Assembly (NCBI RefSeq): GCF_009931695.1
Contig: NZ_CP048000.1
Coordinates: 1,205,001-1,269,000, forward strand
DNA: 64,000 nucleotides
Direction of reading: 5' to 3'
Origin: Anaerocolumna sedimenticola
GTDB lineage: Bacteria; Bacillota; Clostridia; Lachnospirales; Lachnospiraceae
Each line of letters starts with the position of its first letter. Positions within the stretch are counted from its first letter, which is position 1. The position numbers and the translations under genes were made by a program. Under the pieces are notes generated by a model that was not told the DNA's origin, did not search any database, and was given only the letters and a program-made list of their open reading frames with translations. Below, piece after piece: positions 32,084 to 40,734 of the stretch.

Positions 32084-32360
32084 TGTCGCACTAAATGGGC
32101 GCCCTTTTTCATTAGAGATGTTTATCACATTTTAGGGTATCGAAATAGCGTGTGATTATTATCCAACAGAGACACGTTCTCACTCGGTTGCCGCACATAG
32201 CGGTACATAAGGTCGTGGCAGATAAGTGATTCTGCCACAACCTAAGTACCGATGGCGGCAAACGGTCTCTTAATGGATTAATAATCACACGCTATTCTTT
32301 TTACAAATCTATGTGATAAACATTCAAGATTGCTGAGGCGCCGTCCTACTTTTTTCGACA
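32084..32360. repeat. 277-bp foldback (MITE-like) element next to tRNA-Arg
   Basis: The element begins TGTCGCACTAAATGGGCGCC and ends GGCGCC..TTTTTTCGACA. Inside, ATGTTTATCACAT, AATAGCGTGTGATTATTA, TTGCCGC, GGTAC and GTGGCAGA recur as reverse complements in mirrored order on the right. Nearly the whole length can fold into one hairpin with its tip near 32226. The first arm plus GCCCTTTTT (32101-32108) also works as a terminator for the tRNA. It has no coding capacity. Confidence 0.75.
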
Positions 32361-32417
32361 ACAAAATAAATCCTAAACTTCGAAAAGTAAGGGATTTATG
32401 GTAAAATATTTATTTTT

Positions 32418-32568
32418 AGACAAAGGGGAAAGAGGTCTCGCGACCTCTGACCTGCTCTACAAGTTCTTCCTATATGACTTAAGTGACACAGGTATCTTGG
32501 TCAGATTAGAACTATATTACTGATGAAACCTGCCCCAGGTGGAACTCACAAGGGGACCCTCTGTTGTA
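32418..32568 (+). ncRNA. structured small RNA, 6S RNA (SsrS)-like candidate
   Basis: A stretch without ORFs that folds well. The ends close as ACAAAGGGG against CCCTCTGTTGT. A 5' hairpin AGAGGTCTCGCGACCTCT follows. CAGGT/ACCTG and TCAG/CTGA build a distal stem, and ACCTGCCCCAGGT makes a 3' side hairpin. A closing stem, large central bubble and distal stem suggest 6S RNA. A possible promoter is TTCGAA-17 bp-TAAAAT (-10 at 32402-32407), and the dacF-side terminator ends it. Family assignment is by shape and size only. Confidence 0.4.
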
Positions 32569-32596
32569 TTGTTATTATTGTATCTGTCTATACTGC

Positions 32597-32653
32597 AAAA
32601 ACCTCTTAATAATACATGGTTGTGTTTACTAACAAGTATTATTAGGAGGTTTT
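32597..32653. terminator. bidirectional terminator between the small RNA and dacF
   Basis: AAAACCTCTTAATAATAC (32597-32614) and GTATTATTAGGAGGTTTT (32636-32653) form an 18-bp stem with one mismatch. T runs occur on both strands, so it can end the plus-strand RNA and the minus-strand dacF transcript. Confidence 0.85.
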
Positions 32654-32658
32654 ATTAA

Positions 32659-34104
32659 TCAGAAATCTACATAATCTTTTTTATTGTAATGTTTTTTCCG
32701 GCCTTTTTTTTCAAGGTAAGAATTTCTTCTTTTACGGAAAGGTATTTCAACAAATACTATATATAAAGTGAAACCTATTAAAATACATCCAACGATAATA
32801 GCAATGATAATTGGCTTTAAATTACTGGAATCATCAAACCGGTTAATTGCCTGGCTGTTACCGGAATCAGGCGATGCCGTTGGGGTTGGAATATAGGAAC
32901 CTTTCAAAATGTTTTGGGAAGGCACATTATTATAAATTATATCGGCTGATCCAACAAAAGTATCTCCATATGTGTATTGAATGGAGCCAATTACATTTTC
33001 GCCATCTGCAATTTTGTCTGTGGGTTTTAGCACAATTTCTTTTTTGGCATCTTTATAGTCTGCGTTATTAGGCAGCACAATATTTCCTTTTGAGCTGATT
33101 TGGAGACGGGAAGTATTTCTGCTAAATAACGGGCTGTATTTTGTAAATAAAGGAGTTGTTTCTTCCGTATCCGGATTCTCCTTATCGGTAATATTATATA
33201 TTTTGAAATTATCAAAACCGTAATTTAACAAATTAGCGGTATCTGAATATTCATGTTCTATACTGTCACAGTGCATAATTACGCTGATTAAAGTCATTCC
33301 ATCCCGTTCTGCAAATGTTACTAAGGTATATAAAGCTTTGGAAGTGTATCCGGTTTTACCGCCGATAACTCCATCATAATCCAGATCACCTTTTATAAAT
33401 TTATGGTGGTTAGCCAGATACCTTGTCTCATTTTGAACGTTAGTCGGAGGAATGGCATAGGTTCTTGTGCCGGTTATTTTCCTGAACACATCATTGTTAA
33501 TAGCTGCTTTTGAGATTAAAGCCATATCATAAGCAGAGGTATAATGATTTGGATCGGGTAAACCATGGGGATTTACAAAATGGGTATCGGTACAACCAAG
33601 CTCGGCAGCTTTTTTATTCATAAGTTCAGCAAAAGAAGCTATGTTACCGGAAATATGTTCAGCAATGGCATAAGATACTTCATTGGCAGATTCCAACATA
33701 ATTCCGTAAAGACACTGCTCTATGGTAAGTTTTTCGCCAACATCAATACCAATACGGCTGCTGTCTAAATCAACATCATAGATTGCATCTTTCGAAAAAG
33801 TTACGGTTTCTCCAAGCGATGAATTTTCAATGGCTAATAAAGCCGTCATTATTTTAGTGATACTTGCCGGGTAATAGGATTTATGGATATTTTTAGAATA
33901 TAAAACAGCTCCGGTGGATGCTTCCATAACAATTGCCGCTTCCGAATTAACATGGGGTTTGTTATCCGGCCATTTTAACTTAGTACTCTTTGATTCGTTA
34001 ATTTTACCGGTTGAAACAGCATTAGAAACAGGTTGGGCATAACAGGTAGATATATTAACAAATAATAAGCATAGAATGCCTATTATGGCTATTGACTTTT
34101 TCAT
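32659..34104 (-). CDS. dacF: D-alanyl-D-alanine carboxypeptidase, DacF type (penicillin-binding protein)
   Basis: A 481-aa S11-family serine peptidase trimming peptidoglycan stem peptides. The signal peptide MKKSIAIIGILCLLFVNIST is followed by a cleavage site near CYAQP. The active site motifs are SITK (YYPASITKIM), SAN (LESANEVSYAIAEH) and KTG (GGKTGYTSKA). Near the C-terminus is a transmembrane helix, PIIIAIIVGCILIGFTLYIV, then a basic tail, so the protein is membrane-anchored facing out. The start at 34104 is supported by AAAGGAG 5 bp upstream; a longer frame from 34152 would place residues ahead of the signal peptide. Confidence 0.93.
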   Translation of the reverse strand: MKKSIAIIGILCLLFVNISTCYAQPVSNAVSTGKINESKSTKLKWPDNKPHVNSEAAIVMEASTGAVLYSKNIHKSYYPASITKIMTALLAIENSSLGETVTFSKDAIYDVDLDSSRIGIDVGEKLTIEQCLYGIMLESANEVSYAIAEHISGNIASFAELMNKKAAELGCTDTHFVNPHGLPDPNHYTSAYDMALISKAAINNDVFRKITGTRTYAIPPTNVQNETRYLANHHKFIKGDLDYDGVIGGKTGYTSKALYTLVTFAERDGMTLISVIMHCDSIEHEYSDTANLLNYGFDNFKIYNITDKENPDTEETTPLFTKYSPLFSRNTSRLQISSKGNIVLPNNADYKDAKKEIVLKPTDKIADGENVIGSIQYTYGDTFVGSADIIYNNVPSQNILKGSYIPTPTASPDSGNSQAINRFDDSSNLKPIIIAIIVGCILIGFTLYIVFVEIPFRKRRNSYLEKKGRKKHYNKKDYVDF

Positions 34105-34275
34105 AGTAACTCCTTTATAGAAAACCGAATGGTATTTTTTTTGATACATCAAATGTATATACTTGTTCTCAAGGTTATAACTTATATATATATTTATTTA
34201 AATTTATAAAAATAATTTTATTTCATTCATTTGTACAACTAACATCAAATCATAGTATATGAAAATAATACATAT

Positions 34276-34304
34276 ATTATAGATTATTTCATGATTTGTA
34301 TCAA
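34276..34304 (-). promoter_or_regulatory. dacF promoter
   Basis: On the minus strand TTGATA (plus 34299-34304) and a perfect TATAAT (plus 34276-34281) are separated by 17 bp. The leader is about 165 nt of AT-rich DNA with no other recognisable feature. Confidence 0.65.
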
Positions 34305-34402
34305 GAAAAAATAAGATATTTAATAAAAATTCAGAATTCATAATTCGGCAAATTTTGGAGATTCAGTTTGTAGACCGGTTACAGGGTACTAACTGTATTT
34401 TC

Positions 34403-34455
34403 CAAAAAAAAAAGGAACCTCAAAAGTTCATAAATTAACTTTTGAAGTTCCTTTC
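34403..34455 (-). terminator. terminator of the ara operon
   Basis: On the minus strand AAAGGAACTTCAAAAGTTAA..TTGAGGTTCCTTT forms a long stem, followed by about ten T. It lies 16 bp beyond the araD stop. Confidence 0.9.
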
Positions 34456-34470
34456 TCTATTCATAACTAA

Positions 34471-35184
34471 TCAGAACTGCGAAGGTGTTTTCTGCCCATA
34501 ATAAGCATTTTTACCGTGTTTCCGTAAGTAATGTTTATCCAGAAGCTCTTGCTGCATAGGCGGTATTGAACCGCCGGAAAGAACAAGATTATGCCATGCC
34601 ATAAATGCTACCTCTTCCAGAACAACAGCATTATGAACAGCGTTATGAGGATCATTTCCCCAGGTAAACGGTCCATGGCTGTATACAACCACTCCCGGGA
34701 CATCCTCCGGTTTAATATTACCTTGCTGAAACCGTTCAATAATTACAGTACCGGTTTCCTTTTCATAAGCAGAATTAATTTCTTCCGGAGTCATTTTACG
34801 GGTACAGGGAATTTCTCCGTAAAAGTAGTCTGCATGAGTAGTGCCCAGAGCAGGTATTCCCTGTCCGGCCTGAGCAAAGGTAGTTGCCCAGCGGGAATGA
34901 GTATGTACGATTCCGCCGATACCAGGAAATGCTTTATACAACTCTATATGAGTAGCCGTATCGGAGGAGGGATTTAAATTTCCTTCTATGCGGTTGCCGT
35001 TTAAATCGACTACAACCATGTCTTCTGCTTTCATAACGTCATATTCCACACCGGAAGGCTTAATTACGATATAACCGGATTCTCTGTCTATTCCGGATAC
35101 ATTCCCCCAGGTAAATGTAATCAATCCATATTTGGGTAATAACATGTTTGCTTCAAATACTTGTTTTTTTAAATTCTCTAACAT
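34471..35184 (-). CDS. araD: L-ribulose-5-phosphate 4-epimerase
   Basis: A 237-aa class II aldolase-fold enzyme converting L-ribulose-5-P to D-xylulose-5-P, the last step into the pentose phosphate pathway. The motifs are [30 protein letters not shown], the zinc site [20 protein letters not shown] and YSHGPFTWG. The N-terminal half holds the first two metal histidines in GGIVHTHS. The end [13 protein letters not shown] is typical of AraD. It is the last gene of araB-araA-araD. Confidence 0.96.
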   Translation of the reverse strand: MLENLKKQVFEANMLLPKYGLITFTWGNVSGIDRESGYIVIKPSGVEYDVMKAEDMVVVDLNGNRIEGNLNPSSDTATHIELYKAFPGIGGIVHTHSRWATTFAQAGQGIPALGTTHADYFYGEIPCTRKMTPEEINSAYEKETGTVIIERFQQGNIKPEDVPGVVVYSHGPFTWGNDPHNAVHNAVVLEEVAFMAWHNLVLSGGSIPPMQQELLDKHYLRKHGKNAYYGQKTPSQF

Positions 35185-35217
35185 AAGTAATTCCCTTTCA
35201 AATTTATACTAATTTAG

Positions 35218-35313
35218 GATTAGAGTGTCAGAAGGTCAATTTTGTATTCAGAATCTATGTACATGTATTTTTAAAAATACATGTACATAGAGTATTTAAC
35301 ACTGGAATCAATT
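35218..35313. repeat. perfect 38-bp palindrome inside an R1-like element (araA-araD gap)
   Basis: 35254-35291 reads the same on both strands (TCTATGTACATGTATTTTT and its complement), with no unpaired loop. It is flanked by GGATTAGAGTGTCA on one side and AACACTGGAATCA on the other, resembling R1 ends. It splits araA from araD and could act as a processing or attenuation structure that sets AraD level. TGTACATGTA is loosely similar to the AraR box. Confidence 0.7.
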
Positions 35314-35383
35314 TAGGCAATTTTTAAACAAATTATTCTATTAAAATATAAAATCAATTAACCCAATTTCAGAGCGGAATACG

Positions 35384-36862
35384 TTATTTTAATTTCCAGG
35401 CAATATCCTGTAAAAATAACAGCTGTTTTAGCCCTTCTATAGTAGTATCTTTACCGATATGAACGTATTCAATACCCATAATTTCGGCAAAGTCCTGCAT
35501 ATGTTCTGCCGTTAAGGAATAGGAAAATACCGTATGGTGGGCGCCTCCGGCCAAGATCCAGCATTCGGCACCGGTTTTAAGATCCGGCATAGCTTTCCAC
35601 ATAACACGGGCAACCGGAAGATTTGGCATTTCATAGATAGGTTTTACGGCTTCTACATCCTGTACAATTAGTCGGAAGCGGCCGCCCATATCCACTAAGG
35701 AGGCAACAATTGCTTTACCGGGATGGCCTTCAAATACCAGACGGGCAGGATCGGCTTTTCCTCCGATACCAAGTGGATGTACCTCAATTCTTGGCTTATC
35801 CGCTGCAAGGGTAGGGCATACTTCCAGCATATGCGCACCTAAGGATAATTCATTCCCCTTAGTTAAATCATAAGTGTAATCTTCCATAAATGCAGTTCCG
35901 CCATCCAGTCCATCCGCCATCTGTTTCATAATATGGGTCATGGCCGATACTTTCCAGTCACCTTCACCGCCGTATCCGTATCCGGCTTCCATTAATCTCT
36001 GACTGGCAAGTCCGGGTAATTGTTCCATGCCGTGCAAATCTTCAAAAGTATTGGTATATGCGCTGCAGCCGGCTTCCTGCAGCATTTTTTTCATTGCAAT
36101 TTCTGCTTTGGCCTGATAACGGACTGCTTCCATATTATCGGTTGCAATAATGTATTTTTCCTTATATTCCTTTATTAAAGAATCCACCTGTTCTTCCGTT
36201 ACGGCGTTAATTTCCTGTACCAAATCACCAACTGCGGTGGTATTTACCTGCCAGCCCAATTTAATCTGTGCTTCCACCTTATCGCCTTCTGTTACGGCAA
36301 CCTGCCGCATATTATCTCCGAAACGCATTACTTTAAGGTTTTTACTTACAAGAACGCCGACAGCAGAACGCATCCAGTTTCCGATTTTTATCTGAACGTC
36401 GTCATCTTCCCAGTAACCTGCTACAACTTTTCTAGGTATCCGCATTCTGGTCCCGATAAAACCATGTTCCCTGTCTCCATGAGCGGACTGGTTTAAATTC
36501 ATAAAATCCATATCAATTCCTTCATTGGGAATGGTACGGTTAAACTGGGTATGAAAGTGGCAATACGGTTTTTCTAAAATGGATAATCCGTTAATCCACA
36601 TTTTAGAAGGGGAAAAAGTGTGCATCCAGGTAATGATACCGGCGCATTTTTCATCATAGTTTGCTTCTTTGATTACTTTCGTAATCTCATCCGGAGTGGT
36701 AACAATGGGTTTATAAATTACGGAACAAGGTATAACACCGGAATCATTTAAACCTTCTGCAATTACCTGGGAGTGGGAAGCTACCGCTTTCAGAGTCTCC
36801 GGGCCGTAAAGATGCTGGGAACCTGTAATAAACCAGAATTCATAACGTTTCATTGCTGACAT
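35384..36862 (-). CDS. araA: L-arabinose isomerase
   Basis: A 492-aa Mn2+-dependent isomerase of L-arabinose to L-ribulose. The N-terminal FWFITGSQHLYGPETL, the mid-region GVLVSKNLKVMRFGDNMRQV and the catalytic region YGYGGEGDWKVSAMTHIMK are family hallmarks. Metal-ligand Glu and His lie in that region and near the C-terminal GGAHHTVFSYSLT. The length is close to the usual 495-500. AAGGAGG lies 8 bp before the ATG. It is separated from araB by a strong hairpin. Confidence 0.97.
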   Translation of the reverse strand: MSAMKRYEFWFITGSQHLYGPETLKAVASHSQVIAEGLNDSGVIPCSVIYKPIVTTPDEITKVIKEANYDEKCAGIITWMHTFSPSKMWINGLSILEKPYCHFHTQFNRTIPNEGIDMDFMNLNQSAHGDREHGFIGTRMRIPRKVVAGYWEDDDVQIKIGNWMRSAVGVLVSKNLKVMRFGDNMRQVAVTEGDKVEAQIKLGWQVNTTAVGDLVQEINAVTEEQVDSLIKEYKEKYIIATDNMEAVRYQAKAEIAMKKMLQEAGCSAYTNTFEDLHGMEQLPGLASQRLMEAGYGYGGEGDWKVSAMTHIMKQMADGLDGGTAFMEDYTYDLTKGNELSLGAHMLEVCPTLAADKPRIEVHPLGIGGKADPARLVFEGHPGKAIVASLVDMGGRFRLIVQDVEAVKPIYEMPNLPVARVMWKAMPDLKTGAECWILAGGAHHTVFSYSLTAEHMQDFAEIMGIEYVHIGKDTTIEGLKQLLFLQDIAWKLK

Positions 36863-36953
36863 AAATCAAACCTCCTTAATCGCGTTTTTTACGCATTATT
36901 TATGTAATAGTTTAGTACTTACATTTCAGGATGCCATATAAGATTATTAACAT

Positions 36954-36990
36954 AAAACCGGTTAAACATGGGGTATGTTTATCCGGTTTT
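36954..36990 (-). terminator. intra-operon hairpin between araB and araA
   Basis: AAAACCGGTTAAACAT (36954-36969) and ATGTTTATCCGGTTTT (36975-36990) form a 16-bp stem with one mismatch and a 5-nt loop. On the minus strand it begins 8 bp after araB and ends in GGTTTTATG, a weak T run. Partial termination or mRNA processing is more likely than a full stop. Confidence 0.6.
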
Positions 36991-36997
36991 ATATTAT

Positions 36998-38664
36998 TTA
37001 AATACTCTGTTGTTTTTTAATCTCTTTTAACCGTTTCATTACATCATTTTCTCCACGGCCGAAATAATCATGTAATTTGGAATACTCAGCGTATAATAAA
37101 TCGTAAACTTTAGCATTCTCCGGAATTGGAGTATAAATGGTATCGCGAAGTTTACCCATTACACTGCCTGCTTTAAAGACATCATCATATCCGCCTTTTT
37201 CCGAACCGGCTGCAACAGCACCGAAGATTGCGCTGCCAAGAGCAGGACCCTGGGTTGTTCCGCCAATTTTAATAGGTATCTGGATAATATCGGCATAAAT
37301 CTGCATCGCCATAGGATTTTTAAGGGAAATTCCGCCGGATGCGTAAAATTCATCTACCGGTACACCATTTGCACGGAATGTCTCTATAATTTTTCTGGTT
37401 CCATATGCAGTTGCTTCAATTAAAGCGCGGTACATTTCCTCCGGTTTCGTCTGAAGAGTCATACCTAAAATCATACCGGTTAAATCCACGTCAACTAATA
37501 CGGAACGGTTGCCATTCCACCAATCAAGTGCAACTAAGCCGCTTTGTCCTGGCTTTAATTGTTCTGCTTTTTGGGTCAAATACTGATGAATATTAAGGCC
37601 TTCCTCTTTAGCCGCATCATAATATTCTTTACTTACACAATTTTCAACGAACCAGGCGAAATGGTCACCTACGCAGGACTGACCTGCTTCATAACCAAAG
37701 AAACCAGGGCATACGCCGTCTTCTACAACACCGCACATACCAGGAACGTTATGTTCTTCATTACTTAATAAGATGTGGCAGGTAGAGGTACCCATAATAG
37801 CCAGTAATTTTCCGGGGCCGTCTATTGTAACGGCTGGTACGGTAACATGAGCATCTACATTGGCAACGGCTACTGCAGTACCAACTTTTAATCCGGTAAG
37901 CTTTGCCGCTTTTTCCGTAATTTCTCCGGCTTTTGAACCAAGCGGAGTAATCGGACAGTTCAATTTATCTTCAACTACATTTTCCAGTCTGGGATCCAAA
38001 GCTTTAAAAAATGATTTATCCGGATAACCATTTTGCTTATGCCACATTGCTTTATAACCTGCGGTACAGGAGTTTCTTGTCTGTACACCGGTTAATTGCC
38101 AGATAACCCAATCGGCTGCTTCCATAAAGAAGTCAGCTTCTTCATAGATATAAGGGGCTTCGTCTAAAATCTGCCAGATTTTTGGAAACATCCATTCCGA
38201 AGAAATCTTTCCGCCATATCTGGCTAACCAATCCTGTTCCATATCGGTTGCAATCTGATTTAACTTATTTGCTTTATCCTGTGCGGCATGATGTTTCCAT
38301 AATTTTATATAGGCATGAGGGTCACCTTTGTATTTATCCAGCAGGCAAAGTGGGGTTCCGTCAGCCTTAACCGGAAGAATGGTACAAGCAGTGAAATCAA
38401 TACCAACACCGATAATATCTTCCGCTGATACACCGGATTGTTTTAATACGGCAGGTATGGTAACCCCAAATACATCCAGATAATCGGCAGGATGCTGAAG
38501 TGCCCAGTCAGGAGGCAGCTTCCTGCCATCCGGTAATGTTTCATCCATTACTCCATGGGATATTCGTAGGTTGCATCCGCTAATTCTTCCCCAGTTTCCA
38601 CATTAACCAGTAATGCCCGCCCGGATAATGTTCCAAAATCTACACCAATTGAATACTTTGGCAT
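36998..38664 (-). CDS. araB: L-ribulokinase, frameshifted near the N-terminus
   Basis: A FGGY-family kinase phosphorylating L-ribulose. The true N-terminus starts at ATG 38664, 9 bp after [26 protein letters not shown], ending YPM then E and a stop. The rest (516 aa, from [20 protein letters not shown]) is in the neighbouring frame and contains [23 protein letters not shown] and the C-terminal [20 protein letters not shown]. One extra G in the short run at 38553-38554 joins them as [13 protein letters not shown], giving about 555 aa, the family length. Sequencing error or recent mutation; the body is otherwise intact. Confidence 0.92.
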
Positions 38665-38754
38665 ATATAATTACCTCCTAAATAAAATAAATATTGTTTT
38701 TTAAGGAGTTATGAAGCTCCTTGTAAATAAAGTCACAGAGTACGCAGGTAAAGA

Positions 38755-38764
38755 TGTACGTACA
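38755..38764. promoter_or_regulatory. AraR operator candidate at the araB promoter
   Basis: A palindromic TGTACGTACA core, read on the minus strand within CTTGTACGTACATC, resembles the Bacillus AraR box. It lies just downstream of a possible promoter (TTTTCA, 18 bp, TAAAAT on the minus strand), about 90 bp before araB. A 5' leader hairpin AAGGAG..CTCCTT lies at 38703-38722. Confidence 0.6.
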
Positions 38765-38818
38765 AGTTAATGTATTTTAATTGTATATGAAAACACCTGA
38801 AAAAGCAAGTAATATAAA

Positions 38819-39907
38819 TTACAATTTTTTAACGGAATCCCGGATTTTTAAAATAGGTTCAAATACCACATGTTCCGGTTTTTTCGATACATTTAGCTGC
38901 TGCAATATAATTTGTGCGGCTTTCTTTCCCACTTTTTTTGCAGGGTAAACAATAGAGGTTAGATTAAAAACCATTTGTTTGGATAAAAAAGAGTCATCAA
39001 AACTAACCACGGAGATATCCTCAGGAACATTTTTGCCGTTGCGCTTTAAGAGACGTATTAAGGAGGCAGCAACCAGATCATTATAACAAACTACGGAAGT
39101 AACCTCAGAAAGCCGGTTCAAAATAATATGATCCATCGTTCCTTCAAAGTAATATTTATAGTCTTCTGTGGTATACCATATAATAGAAGTATCATTTATG
39201 GTAAGATTATTCTTTTTCAGCGCTTTTAATAAGCCTTCATAACGCCTGATTCCCTGAAAGTCGTCTGATTTGTAAAAACCTCCTATATATTTATGGCCGT
39301 TTTGAATTAAAACATCTGCTACCATTTCACCGGCTTTTACATCATCCAATATAATATAAGAATCATTATAACCGGTGTAGTAACCGTTAATAAATACGGT
39401 AGGAATATTTTTTTCTTTTATCTGCTCGTAAAGACGTTTATTGAAGTTTGGAAGGGCTGATTTCGTACCTTCTACGATGAAAGCATCCACTCCGCTCTGC
39501 ATCATCTGAATCAGGCAATTTTCCTCATCCGAGGGTTTATTGTGTGTTATTCCAAGAGACATGGTATAACCGCCGTCTGTTAAGACTTCTTCAATTCCGT
39601 GGATAATGCTTGGAAAAACATAATCATCCAAATAGGTAGTAATAACACCAATTCTTTTGGTTTTATCAGCAGGTTCTTTTTTACCCGGAAAATTAACATA
39701 AGTTCCTCTTCCGTGTTCCCTGATGAGGATACCCTCAGCTACCAGTGTACCAATTGCCTGTCTGACTGTCTGACGGCTGATCATAAACCGGGAAGCCAGT
39801 TCATTCTCAGACGGAATTTTATCTCCTATTTTAAAGGTATTATCAGCGATATTCTCTTTAATCCATAAACTAAGTACCGCATGTTTGGAAAGCTCATTAT
39901 TATTCAT
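38819..39907 (-). CDS. araR: GntR/LacI-type arabinose repressor AraR
   Basis: A 362-aa chimeric repressor. The N-terminal GntR winged helix is KIGDKIPSENELASRFMISR followed by QTVRQAIGTLVAEGILIREH. The C-terminal LacI/periplasmic-binding effector domain begins near residue 85 with RIGVITTYLDDYVFPSIIHG and includes ISVVSFDDSFLSKQMVF. This architecture is that of Bacillus AraR, which is released by L-arabinose. It is 154 bp upstream of araB on the same strand. Its own promoter overlaps a second operator, so autorepression is likely. Confidence 0.9.
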   Translation of the reverse strand: MNNNELSKHAVLSLWIKENIADNTFKIGDKIPSENELASRFMISRQTVRQAIGTLVAEGILIREHGRGTYVNFPGKKEPADKTKRIGVITTYLDDYVFPSIIHGIEEVLTDGGYTMSLGITHNKPSDEENCLIQMMQSGVDAFIVEGTKSALPNFNKRLYEQIKEKNIPTVFINGYYTGYNDSYIILDDVKAGEMVADVLIQNGHKYIGGFYKSDDFQGIRRYEGLLKALKKNNLTINDTSIIWYTTEDYKYYFEGTMDHIILNRLSEVTSVVCYNDLVAASLIRLLKRNGKNVPEDISVVSFDDSFLSKQMVFNLTSIVYPAKKVGKKAAQIILQQLNVSKKPEHVVFEPILKIRDSVKKL

Positions 39908-39951
39908 ATATGCACCGTATTCTTCTCTGGTATAAGTAATTTATTCTTTTC

Positions 39952-39986
39952 ATTTTACTATAAAATTACCAGGTTGTAAATACAAC
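39952..39986 (-). promoter_or_regulatory. araR promoter overlapped by an AraR-like operator
   Basis: On the minus strand TTTACA (plus 39975-39980) and TAAAAT (plus 39952-39957) have a 17-bp spacer. GTTGTAAATACAAC (39973-39986) is a perfect palindrome sharing the TTGTA..TACAA half-sites of the AraR box and covers the -35. Confidence 0.6.
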
Positions 39987-40074
39987 TGCAGCTCTGAAAG
40001 GTAAATTTGTTTGTATCTCCCCTGACTGGGTTATTTTCAGATATTATGTTTGCATACTGGTAATTATAGTAGCA

Positions 40075-40695
40075 TTAACTTGTCATACGTCTATGTTTTA
40101 TTACTTTTAATCTGGTAAATTCCTCCCTTTCCCGTTCCTCTAATGAGTTTTGAATATCTCTGGCTAATTCAGTAAAATATGGAATGGTTATATTTTTCAA
40201 TGCATTAGCCCGCTTTTGGGTTTTCTTTATATTAGCAGCCAGCCGATAAGCAGAATTCTCTATCATAGCCAGCCGTAAAGTCAGCTCTTTCACTTTGATA
40301 AAATGACTGGTAGCTTCATCTAAAGATATCCTGGTATTATAGAAAGAATAAGTCGGTTTATTATCTGGTTTATTAAACTCCACCAAAGGAATATCGGTTC
40401 CCATAATACTCCGCTGCTTAATGAGAATGGAAGTCTCCTCAGGTATAGTGCTGCTTAAATCTTCTACATTACGTATACCCATTTCAATATTAGCCCGCTG
40501 CAGTGCCTGGTAAGCAGCGTTAAAAGTAATATCAATTTCCGATTGTATATTCTTGGCCTTATCAATTAATTCCAATAATTCGCGGATTAATATATTACGT
40601 TTCTTATCCATCAGTTCATAACCTTGTTTTGCCAGAGATAAGGAGTTTTTAGCTAATATTAAGTTACCCTTGGTAGGAAAATTATTAGGATCCAT
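40075..40695 (-). CDS. ntpD: V-type ATP synthase subunit D
   Basis: A 206-aa central-stalk subunit, predicted as two long alpha-helices. The N-terminus NNFPTKGNLILAKNSLSLAK matches the V/A-ATPase D family pattern (..PTK..L..LK..L..A..G..LL..KR). The C-terminal half has TQKRANALKNITIPYFTELA. It is the last gene of the V-ATPase operon, 39 bp after subunit B. It rotates inside the A3B3 head. Confidence 0.93.
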   Translation of the reverse strand: MDPNNFPTKGNLILAKNSLSLAKQGYELMDKKRNILIRELLELIDKAKNIQSEIDITFNAAYQALQRANIEMGIRNVEDLSSTIPEETSILIKQRSIMGTDIPLVEFNKPDNKPTYSFYNTRISLDEATSHFIKVKELTLRLAMIENSAYRLAANIKKTQKRANALKNITIPYFTELARDIQNSLEEREREEFTRLKVIKHRRMTS

Positions 40696-40734
40696 AGAAA
40701 TCTCCTTTAAATATCTTGTTTCGCAATTATCTTG

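Noticed and set aside
32418..32568. T-box riboswitch, suggested by AGGTGGAACTCAC
   Set aside because: The T-box core (GGTGGNACCGCG) is not matched and no aminoacyl-tRNA synthetase or amino-acid gene follows; the downstream gene is on the other strand.
39958..40070. Third R2 copy, suggested by GCTCTGAAA and inverted CTATAAAATTACCAG/CTGGTAATTATAG
   Set aside because: Only a few short blocks agree with the R2 pair, and much of the segment is accounted for by the araR promoter and operator.
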